DNA of 64,000 bases, taken from the NCBI GenBank assembly GCA_944391495.1, contig CALXTU010000002.1, positions 275,736-339,735 of the forward strand. The letters run 5' to 3'. Below are positions 7,442-18,625 of this stretch, in pieces (position 1 is the stretch's first letter; each line of letters starts with the position of its first letter). The stretch is from an uncultured Alphaproteobacteria bacterium (lineage in GTDB: Bacteria; Pseudomonadota; Alphaproteobacteria; RF32; CAG-239). The translations under genes and the position numbers were made by a program. Under the pieces are notes generated by a model. The model saw nothing but the letters and a program-made list of their open reading frames with translations. It did no database searches and was not told the origin of the DNA.

Positions 7442-8110
7442 ATGAAAATATTTTTAACCGGAGGCAACGGCAATATCGGCTCTGCCATCCGCAATTTGTA
7501 TCAATCCAAAGGTCATGAGGTTTACGCACCTTCCAGTAAAGAGCTTGATTTGGCCGATATTGCCGCCATCGGCCGTTATTTTGAGCAGAACGGACGAGAT
7601 TTTGACGTTATTGTGCATTGCGCCGGTTATAACCCGGTTGCCGCAATTGAGAATATTACGCTTGATGATTTTAACAAAACACAAAACATCAACCTGACGG
7701 CGCTTTTGGAAATAACCAAACAGGTTTTGCCGCACTTCAGGCAACGGCAGCAGGGATATATCGTCGGCATTGCCTCGCTTTATGCCTCAACCTCGCGGGC
7801 CGAGCGCGTAGCCTATGCCTCATCCAAACATGCTCTGGTCGGTATGCTGCAGACGATGGCGATTGAACTCGGACGATATCATATTTTATGTAACAGCGTT
7901 TCTCCCGGGTATGTTGATACGCAAATGTTTCGCGGCCGCAATACGGCAGACAAAATTAATGAAATCATCAGCCGCATTCCGCTCGGACGATTGGCAACGC
8001 CCGAAGATATTGCTGCGGCCGTTTATTTTCTGGGAAGCCCGGAAAACAAATATATAAGCGGACAGGATATTATTGTCGACGGCGGTTTTATGGCCGGCGG
8101 ATTTCAATAG
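7442..8110 (+). CDS. SDR-family NAD(P)-dependent oxidoreductase
   Basis: The 222-residue protein is a classical short-chain dehydrogenase. It has the nucleotide-binding TGGNGNIG near residue 7, the NAG-equivalent HCAGYNP, and the catalytic Ser and YASSK (Tyr-x-x-x-Lys) in the middle. SPGYVDT follows, then a C-terminal YISGQDIIVDGGF typical of FabG-like enzymes. The substrate cannot be predicted. ATG 7442 is preferred over upstream in-frame starts, since it follows AAAGGACAGG and begins directly with the beta1 strand. It is 31 bp from the next gene, with which it probably forms a redox operon. The direct repeats upstream may control it. Confidence 0.85.
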   Translation: MKIFLTGGNGNIGSAIRNLYQSKGHEVYAPSSKELDLADIAAIGRYFEQNGRDFDVIVHCAGYNPVAAIENITLDDFNKTQNINLTALLEITKQVLPHFRQRQQGYIVGIASLYASTSRAERVAYASSKHALVGMLQTMAIELGRYHILCNSVSPGYVDTQMFRGRNTADKINEIISRIPLGRLATPEDIAAAVYFLGSPENKYISGQDIIVDGGFMAGGFQ

Positions 8111-8141
8111 TATTTTTTAACGGACGAAAAGGACTTGGACG

Positions 8142-9770
8142 ATGAAAATTGTAATTATCGGCGGCGGTGCCGGCGGCCTCAGCTGTGCTGCCAGGCTGCG
8201 CCGGCTTGACGACAAAGCCGAAATCACGGTTTTGGAACAAACGGACGAAGTATCTATTGCCAATTGCGGCCTTCCTTATTATGTCGGCGGCGTTATTGCC
8301 CTGCGCAACAAAATGCAGGTGGCAGAAACATCTGTACTGACTAAAGTTTTTCGCATCAATCTCCGGCTTAACTGCCGGGTAACCGCCATAGATCCGGCGA
8401 CCAAAAAAGTAACGACGGCCGACGGCAGTGAATATGCTTATGATAAACTGGTTTTGGCAACCGGTGCGGCACCGATTGTTCCGCCGCTGGAAGGACTTGA
8501 CCGGCTGCCGTGGTTTACGCTTAAACATTTGGCCGATGCCGATAAGATTAAAAACCTGATCAAAGATAAAAACATTCAGACGGCAGCAGTTATCGGCGGC
8601 GGCTTTATCGGGGTGGAAACGGCTGAAAACCTGAATCATCTGGGTATTAAAGTATCATTGATTGAAATGGCGCCGCAAATTTTACCGCCGCTTGATGAAG
8701 ATATGGTACGGCCGCTGCAACATGAACTTGGAAACAACGGTATTATGCTGTATTTGGGTAACGGTCTTAAAGGTTTTGAGCACAACGGCGTTATTCTTAA
8801 TTCGGGAAAAAGAGTGCCGGCGGATATGGCGGTTTTGGCTATCGGCATCCGGCCGGAAACGGCTTTAGCTCAAGCCGCCGGTATTGCTACCGACGCGCGC
8901 GGTGCCATTCTGACCGATGATTATATGCGCACCAATCTGCCGGATATTTATGCCTGCGGTGATAATGTTGCAGTGAAAGATTTTGTTTCCGGACAAAGGC
9001 AAACAATAGCGCTGGCCGGGCCGGCAAACCGTCAGGGACGCCTGATTGCCGACCATATTGCTGGGCAGGCTTATCCTTACACCGCAACCCAAGGCACCGG
9101 CGTGGTCAAAGTATGCGGTCTGACCGCGGCCTTTACCGGTAATAACGAAAAACAACTGCAGCGGGCGCAAATTCCTTATCATAAAATGTTGATTAACGGC
9201 ACCGGACATGCCGGTTATTATCCCGATGCCAAAGATCTGACCTTAAAAGTATTGTATGACGACGAGGGAAAGATTCTCGGCGCTCAAGCCGTCGGTGCCG
9301 AAGGGGCCGACAAACGGATTGACGTCATTGCCACGGTTATGCGCCTCAACGGCACGACCAAAGACCTGCGCGATGCCGAACTCTGCTATGCCCCGCCCTA
9401 TTCCAGCGCCAAAGATCCGGTCAATATCATCGGCATGGCCATTGAGAACCTGCGCGCCGGTTTATATCGTCCTTATTTCGGCACCGATTTCGGCGATATG
9501 CTGGTTTTGGACGTCCGGCCGGCCGAGATGTACCACGCCGAACATATTGACGGCGCAATTAATATTCCGGCGGCGCAACTACGCGACCGACTTCATGAAC
9601 TGCCCAAAGACAAAACCATCATGGTGCATTGTGTTAAAGGCTATACCAGTTATGTGGCCGCACGTATTTTGCTGCAAAACGGTTTTGACAATGTTTTGAG
9701 TTATGCCGGCGGCTGGAAACAGTATAAAGCCCTGAAAAATTTGGATTCCGAAACCGGTGGGGTTTCCTGA
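8142..9770 (+). CDS. CoA-disulfide reductase-like FAD enzyme with C-terminal rhodanese domain
   Basis: The 542-residue protein belongs to the single-cysteine pyridine-nucleotide disulfide reductases. It has the FAD motif GGGAGG at residues 7-12, the active-site SIANCGLPYYVGG (Cys42), the NAD(P) motif GGGFIGVE, and YACGDN binding the flavin. Residues from about 455 form a rhodanese domain (LVLDVRPAEMY) with Cys497 in the HCVKGYTSY loop. This fusion is the CoADR-Rhd architecture, which reduces CoA disulfide, CoA persulfide or polysulfide with NAD(P)H. A role in thiol redox balance or sulfane-sulfur handling is likely. It follows the SDR gene. NADH oxidase or persulfide reductase activity is an alternative. 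Confidence 0.85.
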   Translation: MKIVIIGGGAGGLSCAARLRRLDDKAEITVLEQTDEVSIANCGLPYYVGGVIALRNKMQVAETSVLTKVFRINLRLNCRVTAIDPATKKVTTADGSEYAYDKLVLATGAAPIVPPLEGLDRLPWFTLKHLADADKIKNLIKDKNIQTAAVIGGGFIGVETAENLNHLGIKVSLIEMAPQILPPLDEDMVRPLQHELGNNGIMLYLGNGLKGFEHNGVILNSGKRVPADMAVLAIGIRPETALAQAAGIATDARGAILTDDYMRTNLPDIYACGDNVAVKDFVSGQRQTIALAGPANRQGRLIADHIAGQAYPYTATQGTGVVKVCGLTAAFTGNNEKQLQRAQIPYHKMLINGTGHAGYYPDAKDLTLKVLYDDEGKILGAQAVGAEGADKRIDVIATVMRLNGTTKDLRDAELCYAPPYSSAKDPVNIIGMAIENLRAGLYRPYFGTDFGDMLVLDVRPAEMYHAEHIDGAINIPAAQLRDRLHELPKDKTIMVHCVKGYTSYVAARILLQNGFDNVLSYAGGWKQYKALKNLDSETGGVS

Positions 9771-9783
9771 ACCGCGTGAACAA

Positions 9784-9821
9784 AAATATTCCGGCCCTTT
9801 ACAAAAACGGCCGGAATATTT
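9784..9821. terminator. Bidirectional terminator between convergent redox genes
   Basis: AAATATTCCGGCC (9784-9796) pairs perfectly with GGCCGGAATATTT (9809-9821) between the CoADR-like gene and the minus-strand flavodoxin gene. Confidence 0.8.
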
Positions 9822-9844
9822 ATTCGGATATACACCTCAGCAGA

Positions 9845-10426
9845 TTATTTCCAGCCGGCAATCCATTCGTCAATTTCGGCTGCCGGCGTAATCATACGGT
9901 TGCCGCCGTTTGAATCAAATAAAATTTCTTTAGACGCAATGACATCAGCGCCTTTGGCCGCCGCGGTCATGTCTTTGATAACGTGTCCCGGCCAGCCGGC
10001 GTTGGTCATATAAAGCACAACGTCTTTACCGCTTAAATCAACCGTATCAAAAAAGGTGGCGACGGCCGGCGCCATAGTATACCACCAGGTCGGCGTGCCG
10101 ATGACAATACGATCATAATCGGCCGGATTGACGCCCAAAGGCTTAATAGCCGGGCGGTAGCCGCTGTCAACTTCTCTTTTGCCTTGCGCCGAAACCTCGT
10201 TCGGGCTGCCGGTATAAGGCGTTACCGTTTCAATGCGGACGATATCTGCCGGCACAGCGGCGGCAATCCGCTCGGCAATACTTTTGGTGTTGCCGGTGTG
10301 AGAAAAATAAACCACCAGGGTTTTGGAATTATCGGTCATTATATCCTCCTCTGCGGCCGCAACCGGAAATGCCGTCATAAGCAACGCGGCCGCCGCGGCC
10401 ATAATCTTTACAATATTTTTATTCAT
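9845..10426 (-). CDS. Exported flavodoxin
   Basis: The 193-residue protein has a Sec signal peptide (ends about AFPVAAAEE) followed by a flavodoxin fold. The FMN-phosphate loop is YFSHTGNTKSIAERI, with a TPTWWYTMAP flavin-binding loop and a third loop TNAGWPGH. An exported flavodoxin points to electron transfer in the periplasm. ATG 10426 was chosen because it starts the signal peptide and overlaps the end of the upstream DUF362 gene by 8 bases (ATGAATAA), a translational-coupling arrangement. A longer frame to 10651 lies within the DUF362 gene and is not credible. A related but truncated exported flavodoxin gene sits at 34528. Confidence 0.85.
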   Translation of the reverse strand: MNKNIVKIMAAAAALLMTAFPVAAAEEDIMTDNSKTLVVYFSHTGNTKSIAERIAAAVPADIVRIETVTPYTGSPNEVSAQGKREVDSGYRPAIKPLGVNPADYDRIVIGTPTWWYTMAPAVATFFDTVDLSGKDVVLYMTNAGWPGHVIKDMTAAAKGADVIASKEILFDSNGGNRMITPAAEIDEWIAGWK

Positions 10427-11303
10427 TATCCAGCTCCACCAATTCATAATCCCTTGAGCCGAGGCCGATTGATTCGGCATAGGGCAGGATATGGCGGCCG
10501 TTTTGGCGCTCGACACGGGCGATAAAGTGATCACGTCCCGGATCCGCCGACGACCATATCTTGTCAATACAGGCCTGATCCACCGCAACCGGATCGATTG
10601 ACGCCAAAATACCGATATCGGCCATGCACGGAGCTTCGGGGTGAGAATCACAGTCGCAGTCGACCGACAAATTGTTCATCACGTCAATATAAAGGATATT
10701 GCCTTTCATATAATCGGCAACAGCTTTGGCTGCCTCGGCCATGGATTCCAAAAAATCGTCCTGAGCCGGCAGTTTATCCCAAAGTTCCTCCGGTTTGCGC
10801 GTAGCACCGGCGGTGTGAATATAGGCCTTGCCGGCGCTTGAGGCAACGCCGATGGACTGGTTTTTCAAAACGCCGCCGAAACCGCCCATTGCATGACCTT
10901 TGAAGTGAGCCAGATTTAAAATCGAATCGTAGTTTTGCAAATGCCGGCCGACAATATCAACATCCAGATGTTTGCCGCCGGCCGGTATTTCCATATCGCC
11001 TTCGCTGTCCATCAGGTCGACTTCGGCAATTTTGTTAAAACCATGTTCCTCTATGGCGCCGAGATGTGCCGCCGTGGTGTTGCGACGACCGGCATAAGCC
11101 GTATTGCACTCAATGATTTTTGCGTTTAATTCTTTGACCAGCTTGCCGATAAGTTCCGGTTTCAGATAATTATGCCCGCCCGGCTCACCGGTGGAAATTT
11201 TGACGCCGATACGGCCTTTAAGCTCCCGGCCCAGTTTTTTATAAATTTTTATTAAGCTGTCCGGCGTGATTTCTCTGGTAAAATAAACAACTGATTTGCT
11301 CAT
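10419..11303 (-). CDS. DUF362-family protein
   Basis: The 294-residue protein matches DUF362: GVKISTGEPGGHNYLKP near residue 33, LNLAHFKGHAMGGFGG around residue 130, a GVASSAGK segment, and a cysteine-containing DCDCDSHPEAPC stretch that could bind metal. Proteins of this family are linked to iron-sulfur or redox chemistry, but no reaction is settled. No ferredoxin domain is attached here. It is the first gene of a two-gene unit with the exported flavodoxin, overlapping it by 8 bases, so the two likely work together in electron transfer. It shows no signal peptide, which leaves the cellular location of the pair unclear. Confidence 0.75.
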   Translation of the reverse strand: MSKSVVYFTREITPDSLIKIYKKLGRELKGRIGVKISTGEPGGHNYLKPELIGKLVKELNAKIIECNTAYAGRRNTTAAHLGAIEEHGFNKIAEVDLMDSEGDMEIPAGGKHLDVDIVGRHLQNYDSILNLAHFKGHAMGGFGGVLKNQSIGVASSAGKAYIHTAGATRKPEELWDKLPAQDDFLESMAEAAKAVADYMKGNILYIDVMNNLSVDCDCDSHPEAPCMADIGILASIDPVAVDQACIDKIWSSADPGRDHFIARVERQNGRHILPYAESIGLGSRDYELVELDNE

Positions 11304-11463
11304 TTTTTTCTCCTTATCATTTTTTGATGATTATAAAATAGTTCTTAGAGTATACTCAAAGTCAAGATGTTTTTTTAATTATTTAATATGGCTGCAATTT
11401 AACAACTTATCAATATTTTGGCCTTAAGATTATGTTATATCATCTTTTTTTATGGAGAACCTC

Positions 11464-13380
<1,917 letters not shown>

Positions 13381-13385
13381 TCCGC

Positions 13386-14012
13386 TCAGCGCAGCCGGCG
13401 GACGGCCTCCTCCAAAGCGTTTATATCCGACGCGCACAGCAACGGCCGGAGTTCGGCGATTTGTTCCTCAGACAAGTCATAAAGTTTTAAGGCCAGCAGA
13501 CGGGATATCGTTTCGTCATCAAAGCGTTTTTTCAGAATTGTGGCCGGATTGCCGCCGACCACCGTATAAGGCGGCACATCTTTGGTCACCACGCTGCCGG
13601 CCGCCACGACACAACCTTCTCCCAGTCTGATACCGGGCAGAATCATGCTGCGCATACCAATCCAGACCGCATCGGCAATAACGGTATCACCCCGGGTTTG
13701 ATAGCTGTCCAAAATACATTCGGCAAACGGATAATTGGAAAACCAGTCGTTGCGATGCGTATTGTTGCCGCCCAGTAAAATAACCGCCTCGGCACCGATG
13801 CAGACATAATTGCCGATATAGAGCTTGTCCAGCTCCCATTGCGGCTGCCAGTTTTTACGGCTGTGTTCGTCGCCGTAAAGATAGCGCACGACATCGTCCT
13901 CAAAACAACTGCCCCAGGCATTGCTGTAATAACTCCGGGTTCCTTTGATAATAATGTTTGGGTTTTTAACCGTTTCATGCAGGTATTCCACCTGCGACCA
14001 TTTTCTTTCCAT
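13386..14012 (-). CDS. CatB/Vat-like hexapeptide acetyltransferase
   Basis: The 208-residue protein is a left-handed beta-helix O-acetyltransferase of the xenobiotic acetyltransferase group. It shows the family loop with [14 protein letters not shown] and hexapeptide repeats ([17 protein letters not shown], then [28 protein letters not shown]). Members acetylate chloramphenicol, streptogramins or cell-surface sugars, so a resistance role is possible but not shown. The N-terminus ([16 protein letters not shown]) matches this subgroup. It is 3 bp downstream of opgH on the same strand, so it may be co-transcribed with the OPG operon. Acetylation of a glucan backbone or another surface polymer is therefore an alternative. 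Confidence 0.8.
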   Translation of the reverse strand: MERKWSQVEYLHETVKNPNIIIKGTRSYYSNAWGSCFEDDVVRYLYGDEHSRKNWQPQWELDKLYIGNYVCIGAEAVILLGGNNTHRNDWFSNYPFAECILDSYQTRGDTVIADAVWIGMRSMILPGIRLGEGCVVAAGSVVTKDVPPYTVVGGNPATILKKRFDDETISRLLALKLYDLSEEQIAELRPLLCASDINALEEAVRRLR

Positions 14013-14015
14013 GAT

Positions 14016-16058
14016 TTACTCCCGGATTGACAACAGCAGCGCCTGCTCTTTCAGTAAATCCGTCTGGTAGAGCAGATATCTTTTTTCTTCCGTATCCAGA
14101 GGCCAGACCGCACCGCCGATATTGGCCTGAATTTTGCGACGGGTTCTGACGGCCAGCTGTTTTTCAAAATCAGGTTCGGGACCGTTGATACTCAAAAGAT
14201 AAATATGCGCGGACAGATATCTCTGATTTTGCAGCATTGCCGATGCATCATCCGGGCCGACTGCTGCTTTCAGTAAGGAAATATTTTTTTGTGTCCGGCG
14301 TAAAATATAAGGTTTTTTCCGCTCTTCCGGCGTTACGAATATCCGCATTTTTTTAAACCGGCGGCCGACACTTACCCGAGACGACAAGACCGACAAAGGT
14401 ATTGACAGCATCGGGCCGACGGTTATCAAAAGCGTCCAATAGAACAATGCCGGTGCATATTGATAAACCAAGACAGTTACACCGATACCGATTAACGTCT
14501 GGATACCGTGACGGCGAAAAGCCAGAGACCATGATGTATCATCGGCGCGGTTTTGCGTCTTCCAGCCGGAATCCATTCCCAACAGGATCTCGACAATAAA
14601 CCGGCTTTGGAACAACATCATAATCGGTGCGGTCAGAGCGCTGAAAAGACATTCGGTTACAAAGCTTAAAAGCAACCCTACCCGGCCGCCGAATCGTTTG
14701 GCCGGGTGCCCGAACACCAAGGCAACACCCAAAATCTTCGGGAAGAACAACATCAGCATCGAGATACCGAACAATGTCAGCGTGCCCCAGACATTAAACA
14801 CCGGCCAGGCCGGAAACAACTCTTTAACCTGGGTAAAATATGCCGGCGGATAAAAATAGCGCCAGACGGCAATGCCGATGCCAAACAACAAAAACAAGCA
14901 CCACAGCAACGACGATAAATAAGACATGATGCCGACAATAAAATGAATCCGACTGATGGGATGCAGTTTTTGCGACAACAAAATGCGAATATGCTGCAGA
15001 TTTCCCTGACACCAGCGGCGATCACGAACCGCAAAGTCAAGCAGGGTCGGCGGGCATTCTTCATAACTTTCTTTAAGCTCCGGCAACATCCATGCCAGCC
15101 AGCCGGCGCGGCGGATTAAGGCCGCCTCAACAAAATCATGGCTTAAAATATGGCCGCCGAAAGGTGCTTTGCCTTTGAAAACCGGCAAACCGCAGCTGTC
15201 GATAAACGCCTGAGTGCGAATGATGGCATTATGCCCCCAGTAGTTGCTGTCCCACGCCTGCCAGTAGGCCAAACCGGCCGTTATGATTTTGCCGTAAACC
15301 TTACCGGTAAACTGGTGCATACGGGCAAAAAAAGATTCGGCATTCACAATCTGCGGCGGCGCCTGAATGATGCCGGTAGTCGGATTAACCTGCATCAGCC
15401 GTACCATCTGTATCATGGTTGCAGCACCAATCAGGCTGTCGGCATCCAGCACCAGCATAAAATCATATCCCGAGCCCCAGCGGACACAAAAGTCTTCAAT
15501 ATTGCCGGATTTACGCGCCGTATTCTTCGGGCGGTGACGGTAAAACAAATTAACGCCCTCGGGGAAACGGGCTTTGGTTTCCAACCACAGGGCTTCTTCC
15601 TTAACCCAGATATCGGGATTGGTTGTATCGCTTAAAACAAAAAAATCAAAATGGCCGACGGCACCCCTATCGGATAAATTTTGCGCCATTGCCAAAACAC
15701 GAGCATAAATCTCAACCGGATTTTCATTATAAGTCGGTACCAAAACAGCAGTTTGGGTGGTCAACGGCAATTCGGCCGGCGGACGACTAATGCCTTCATA
15801 TCTTTTGGGACGGACAAGCTCCCAAAATCCGAACAATGCAGACCAGAAATAAAGGGCTATCCAGCCAAAAGTCAGCGCAAACAAAATAATCAGAATCCAA
15901 TGAATCCATGAATTGACATCTGTCGGCATAAATTGCGCCCATTTGACGGACGCCCAAACCGTGCTGAGCAGCATCAATCCAAAAACTTTGATACGCCGGA
16001 CGGCGACGCGCCGGCGGCTTAATAAGGATAGCGGACGAATTTCATTATTTTCCGACAC
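14016..16058 (-). CDS. opgH: Glucan biosynthesis glucosyltransferase H
   Basis: The 680-residue inner-membrane GT2 glycosyltransferase polymerises the backbone of osmoregulated periplasmic glucans from UDP-glucose. It has two N-terminal membrane segments. A cytoplasmic catalytic domain follows with VPTYNENP, the LDADSL (DxD-like) metal site, and the QxxRW-type motif RRWCQGN. Several C-terminal membrane helices come next. It is shorter than enterobacterial OpgH (about 850 residues), mainly at the N-terminus, as in other alphaproteobacteria. It is the third gene of opgG-X-opgH. The upstream gene overlaps it by 14 bases, which implies translational coupling. Confidence 0.92.
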   Translation of the reverse strand: MSENNEIRPLSLLSRRRVAVRRIKVFGLMLLSTVWASVKWAQFMPTDVNSWIHWILIILFALTFGWIALYFWSALFGFWELVRPKRYEGISRPPAELPLTTQTAVLVPTYNENPVEIYARVLAMAQNLSDRGAVGHFDFFVLSDTTNPDIWVKEEALWLETKARFPEGVNLFYRHRPKNTARKSGNIEDFCVRWGSGYDFMLVLDADSLIGAATMIQMVRLMQVNPTTGIIQAPPQIVNAESFFARMHQFTGKVYGKIITAGLAYWQAWDSNYWGHNAIIRTQAFIDSCGLPVFKGKAPFGGHILSHDFVEAALIRRAGWLAWMLPELKESYEECPPTLLDFAVRDRRWCQGNLQHIRILLSQKLHPISRIHFIVGIMSYLSSLLWCLFLLFGIGIAVWRYFYPPAYFTQVKELFPAWPVFNVWGTLTLFGISMLMLFFPKILGVALVFGHPAKRFGGRVGLLLSFVTECLFSALTAPIMMLFQSRFIVEILLGMDSGWKTQNRADDTSWSLAFRRHGIQTLIGIGVTVLVYQYAPALFYWTLLITVGPMLSIPLSVLSSRVSVGRRFKKMRIFVTPEERKKPYILRRTQKNISLLKAAVGPDDASAMLQNQRYLSAHIYLLSINGPEPDFEKQLAVRTRRKIQANIGGAVWPLDTEEKRYLLYQTDLLKEQALLLSIRE

Positions 16059-16491
16059 GGCCGAAAATCCTTTGCAACCTTAACCTTATCCGCTGCAGCG
16101 GATTATATATTTTTATCACCTGAGGTATCATTTCGGACAGATGCGCCGTCGGCAGGGCATATTTCTGCCCAAAGCGGGCAAGTTGTTCTTCGAGAAAAGC
16201 TTTCTGCCGACCGGGGTTGAAAATATCTACCCAATGATACAATTCTTCCTGCAGATAAATAAGCTTAATCAGCGCCAGTGTCTGCTCTTTTGAAAGCGCA
16301 ACCGTTTTGGCAAAACCATCAACCTGAGATAAAATATGTCCTCCCAGACAATCAAAAATATCCTGAAGCGAACCAGTGCGGTCTTTGGCCAGAAGTTTCA
16401 TGGCGGTGACGGTCTGCTCGTCCCGGATATACCAGGAATAAACATATTCTTTGATGATTTCGTCCGGCTGATAAAGCCTTATTCCAGCCAT
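16045..16491 (-). CDS. Unknown protein encoded between opgG and opgH
   Basis: I do not recognise this protein, about 148 residues from ATG 16491. It is predicted soluble and largely helical, with a basic C-terminus (RIRLRLQRIFGRVGK) and no signal peptide or membrane segment. ATG 16491 has GGAG at ideal spacing inside the end of opgG. Upstream in-frame ATGs at 16503 and 16521 are poorer. It overlaps opgG by 13 bases and opgH by 14, so production is tied to both. A cytoplasmic regulatory or assembly partner of OpgH is a reasonable guess; in enterobacteria the long N-terminal region of OpgH does such work. No family evidence supports that beyond position. Confidence 0.7.
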   Translation of the reverse strand: MAGIRLYQPDEIIKEYVYSWYIRDEQTVTAMKLLAKDRTGSLQDIFDCLGGHILSQVDGFAKTVALSKEQTLALIKLIYLQEELYHWVDIFNPGRQKAFLEEQLARFGQKYALPTAHLSEMIPQVIKIYNPLQRIRLRLQRIFGRVGK

Positions 16492-17969
16492 TGATAGCTC
16501 CATACTTCCGTCTGATTCCAACGGCCTTTTTTCAATACGGCACGGATTTCGGCGATATTTTCCTTGGGCTGAAAGTCAAAAACAAGCCGGTAACCGCCGG
16601 TTAACGGATTTTTGCTGACGACGATATCTTTTACGCGACCGTGCTGGGCAGAAACTTCCGGTGTCAGCTCAGATACGTCTTTAATGCGTTCCAACGCTTT
16701 TCCTTTGAAATCAATGACAAATTTAGTCCAGTCTTTTTCATTAACACCAGATACACCGCCCAGACCGGTATAAGTGGCAATCACCTCGCCAAACCCGGAG
16801 GCTATCGGATTACGGTCCTTCATCCAACGCAGTTTGTAGTCATACTCATATCTTTTTCCCGGCTGTAAAGGTTCCTTGGGAACAAACATTGCCACGACAT
16901 TGTCATGAATTTCTTTGTCCGACGGCAGTTCAATCAATTGCACCACGCCGGGACCGAAAGGTTTGACCGGCTCCACCCAAACCGACGGGCGATCTTCATA
17001 ATAAGCCTCAAAATCCATATAATGTTCGGGATTCCGATCACGCTGCATCAGACCGAATCCTTTAACATTTTTATCTTCAAACGAGCTGATGCGCATCTTC
17101 AGGTTATTATCCAGCGGCCGCCACAGCCATTCGTCATTACCGTTGTGTATCAGCAGACCGTCGCTGTCATGAACCTCCATCCGGTGATCAAAAAAACGGT
17201 TTTTGGTATTTTCGCCAAACAGATACATACTGGTCAACGGCGCTATACCGACCTTTTCTATCGGCGCCCGCGGAAACAAAACCGCTTTAACGTCCATCCG
17301 GGTTGTATAGCCCGGCTTAATGACAAAGTTATAAGCTCCGGTAATTCGCGGCGAATTAAGCAAAGCATAAAGTTCAATCTGTTTGTCGCCGGGTTTGGGC
17401 TTTTGCAGCCAAAAGGTCGTAAACTCGGGAAATTCCTCACCGGTAATCAGCCCGGTATCCACGGCCAGGCCGCGCGCCGAAGCGCCGTATTTTTGATGTT
17501 TGCCGAGACCGCGGAAGTAGCTGGCGCCCAAAAAAACCACAAGCTCGTCAAGGTAGTCCGGCGTATTCAGCGGATAATGCAACCTGAAGCCGGCATACCC
17601 CAGGTCTTTAAAAGGGTACAGAGCCTCATCACCTAAGCGAAAAGCCAGCGAATCATAATTTAACGGTCTGACATTTTCTTGATCAATCTCATAAACTTTT
17701 ACCGGATGCTTAAATAATGATCCCATATGAAAGAATTGGATTTCAAAGGGCAGATTTTGATCATACCATGGCCCTTTGTCGCGCATATAACGAATGGAGC
17801 GGTAGGCATCATAATCCATCTGTATTAGTTTTTCGGGAAGCGGCGTCGTATTTTCAATATAGGTACCGGCCGACAACTTCTGCGCCTCGGCTATAACGTC
17901 ATCAAAAGAAAAAGCCCGGGCTTCGACACTCCATAAAAGCAACAAACAGAAAACAACGAATCTTTTCAT
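16479..17969 (-). CDS. opgG: Periplasmic glucan biosynthesis protein G
   Basis: The 496-residue protein has a signal peptide (MKRFVVFCLLLLWSVEARAF) and the full length of OpgG/MdoG. It contains the N-terminal YDAYRSIRYM segment, SYFRGLGKHQKYGASARGLA, and the late DSDGLLIHNGNDEWLWRPL block, all family landmarks. OpgG works in the periplasm with OpgH to build or release osmoregulated periplasmic glucans, which buffer osmolarity and affect envelope stress and virulence. It is the first gene of the operon, followed with overlap by the unknown gene and opgH. The upstream 287-bp region is shared with a divergent XRE regulator gene, a candidate for local control. Confidence 0.92.
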   Translation of the reverse strand: MKRFVVFCLLLLWSVEARAFSFDDVIAEAQKLSAGTYIENTTPLPEKLIQMDYDAYRSIRYMRDKGPWYDQNLPFEIQFFHMGSLFKHPVKVYEIDQENVRPLNYDSLAFRLGDEALYPFKDLGYAGFRLHYPLNTPDYLDELVVFLGASYFRGLGKHQKYGASARGLAVDTGLITGEEFPEFTTFWLQKPKPGDKQIELYALLNSPRITGAYNFVIKPGYTTRMDVKAVLFPRAPIEKVGIAPLTSMYLFGENTKNRFFDHRMEVHDSDGLLIHNGNDEWLWRPLDNNLKMRISSFEDKNVKGFGLMQRDRNPEHYMDFEAYYEDRPSVWVEPVKPFGPGVVQLIELPSDKEIHDNVVAMFVPKEPLQPGKRYEYDYKLRWMKDRNPIASGFGEVIATYTGLGGVSGVNEKDWTKFVIDFKGKALERIKDVSELTPEVSAQHGRVKDIVVSKNPLTGGYRLVFDFQPKENIAEIRAVLKKGRWNQTEVWSYQWLE

Positions 17970-18174
17970 GCCGCCCTTCCAAAATTCCTTAACCGCTTAT
18001 AAAAAAACAATTAATTTGCTACATTAAACTTAACTTTATTGTTCTTACTCCTTTACGCTACTCTCGTCAAGAGACATCTTTTCCCTCTGGGAAACAGTGA
18101 ATGTATCCTTTAATTTTATCAGAATCAGAACAGTCTTGACGACACAAATTTCGCATATTACGATATTTTTTTAG

Positions 18175-18237
18175 TTGATACACCAAATTTAAACTTGCTT
18201 ATACAACTTTTTGTGATATATATGGCTTAAGTATCAA
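18175..18237 (+). promoter_or_regulatory. Promoter of the XRE gene flanked by an inverted repeat
   Basis: TTGCTT (18195-18200) and ATATAT (18218-18223) are 17 bp apart, just upstream of the XRE gene. They are bracketed by TTGATAC (18175-18181) and GTATCAA (18231-18237). Repeats on either side of a promoter would suit autoregulation by looping. The rest of the opgG-XRE gap (17970-18174) shows nothing I can name. Confidence 0.4.
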
Positions 18238-18256
18238 CCTCAAGAGGAACTTTGTC

Positions 18257-18625
18257 ATGCCAAAACGAACCCAAAACCAGCCCAAGCAAATTTCGTCCGC
18301 CGCCGAAGTCATTGTTTATATTGCCGAAAGATTAAAATTGGCGCGTTCCATCAAACATATGACACTGGAAAGCGTTGCCGGCAGATTGGGAATAACCCGC
18401 AAGCAACTGCAAAATTATGAAAGCGCACAGAGCAATATCAGTGTTGTCCGCTTATGGGAACTTGCCAATGTTTTGGATACGGAGCCGGGATTTTTTCTTG
18501 AAGGCCTGAAAAACAGCAGCAAACAATTTATCAGTAATGAGAATCTGGAATTTATCCACTTGTTTTCCAGGATCAGGGATACCCGCATTAAGCAGGCATT
18601 ACTGGGTATTTTGAGGGAAATCTGA
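18257..18625 (+). CDS. XRE-family transcriptional regulator
   Basis: The 122-residue protein has a basic N-terminus and a Cro/C1 helix-turn-helix at about residues 25-80 (RLKLARSIKHMTLESVAGRLGITRKQLQNYE, then NISVVRLWELANVLD). A short tail follows with no recognisable ligand domain. It is of the type often annotated as a SinR-like or phage-like repressor. It is divergent from opgG, and the promoter region carries a flanking inverted repeat. Its 3' end overlaps mutY, on the other strand, by 27 bp. Confidence 0.8.
   Translation: MPKRTQNQPKQISSAAEVIVYIAERLKLARSIKHMTLESVAGRLGITRKQLQNYESAQSNISVVRLWELANVLDTEPGFFLEGLKNSSKQFISNENLEFIHLFSRIRDTRIKQALLGILREI

Noticed and set aside
13386..14012. Antibiotic-resistance gene call for the CatB/Vat-like acetyltransferase
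   Set aside because: The hexapeptide family also acetylates sugars and other substrates, and position beside opgH gives no support for drug resistance, so only the family was assigned.
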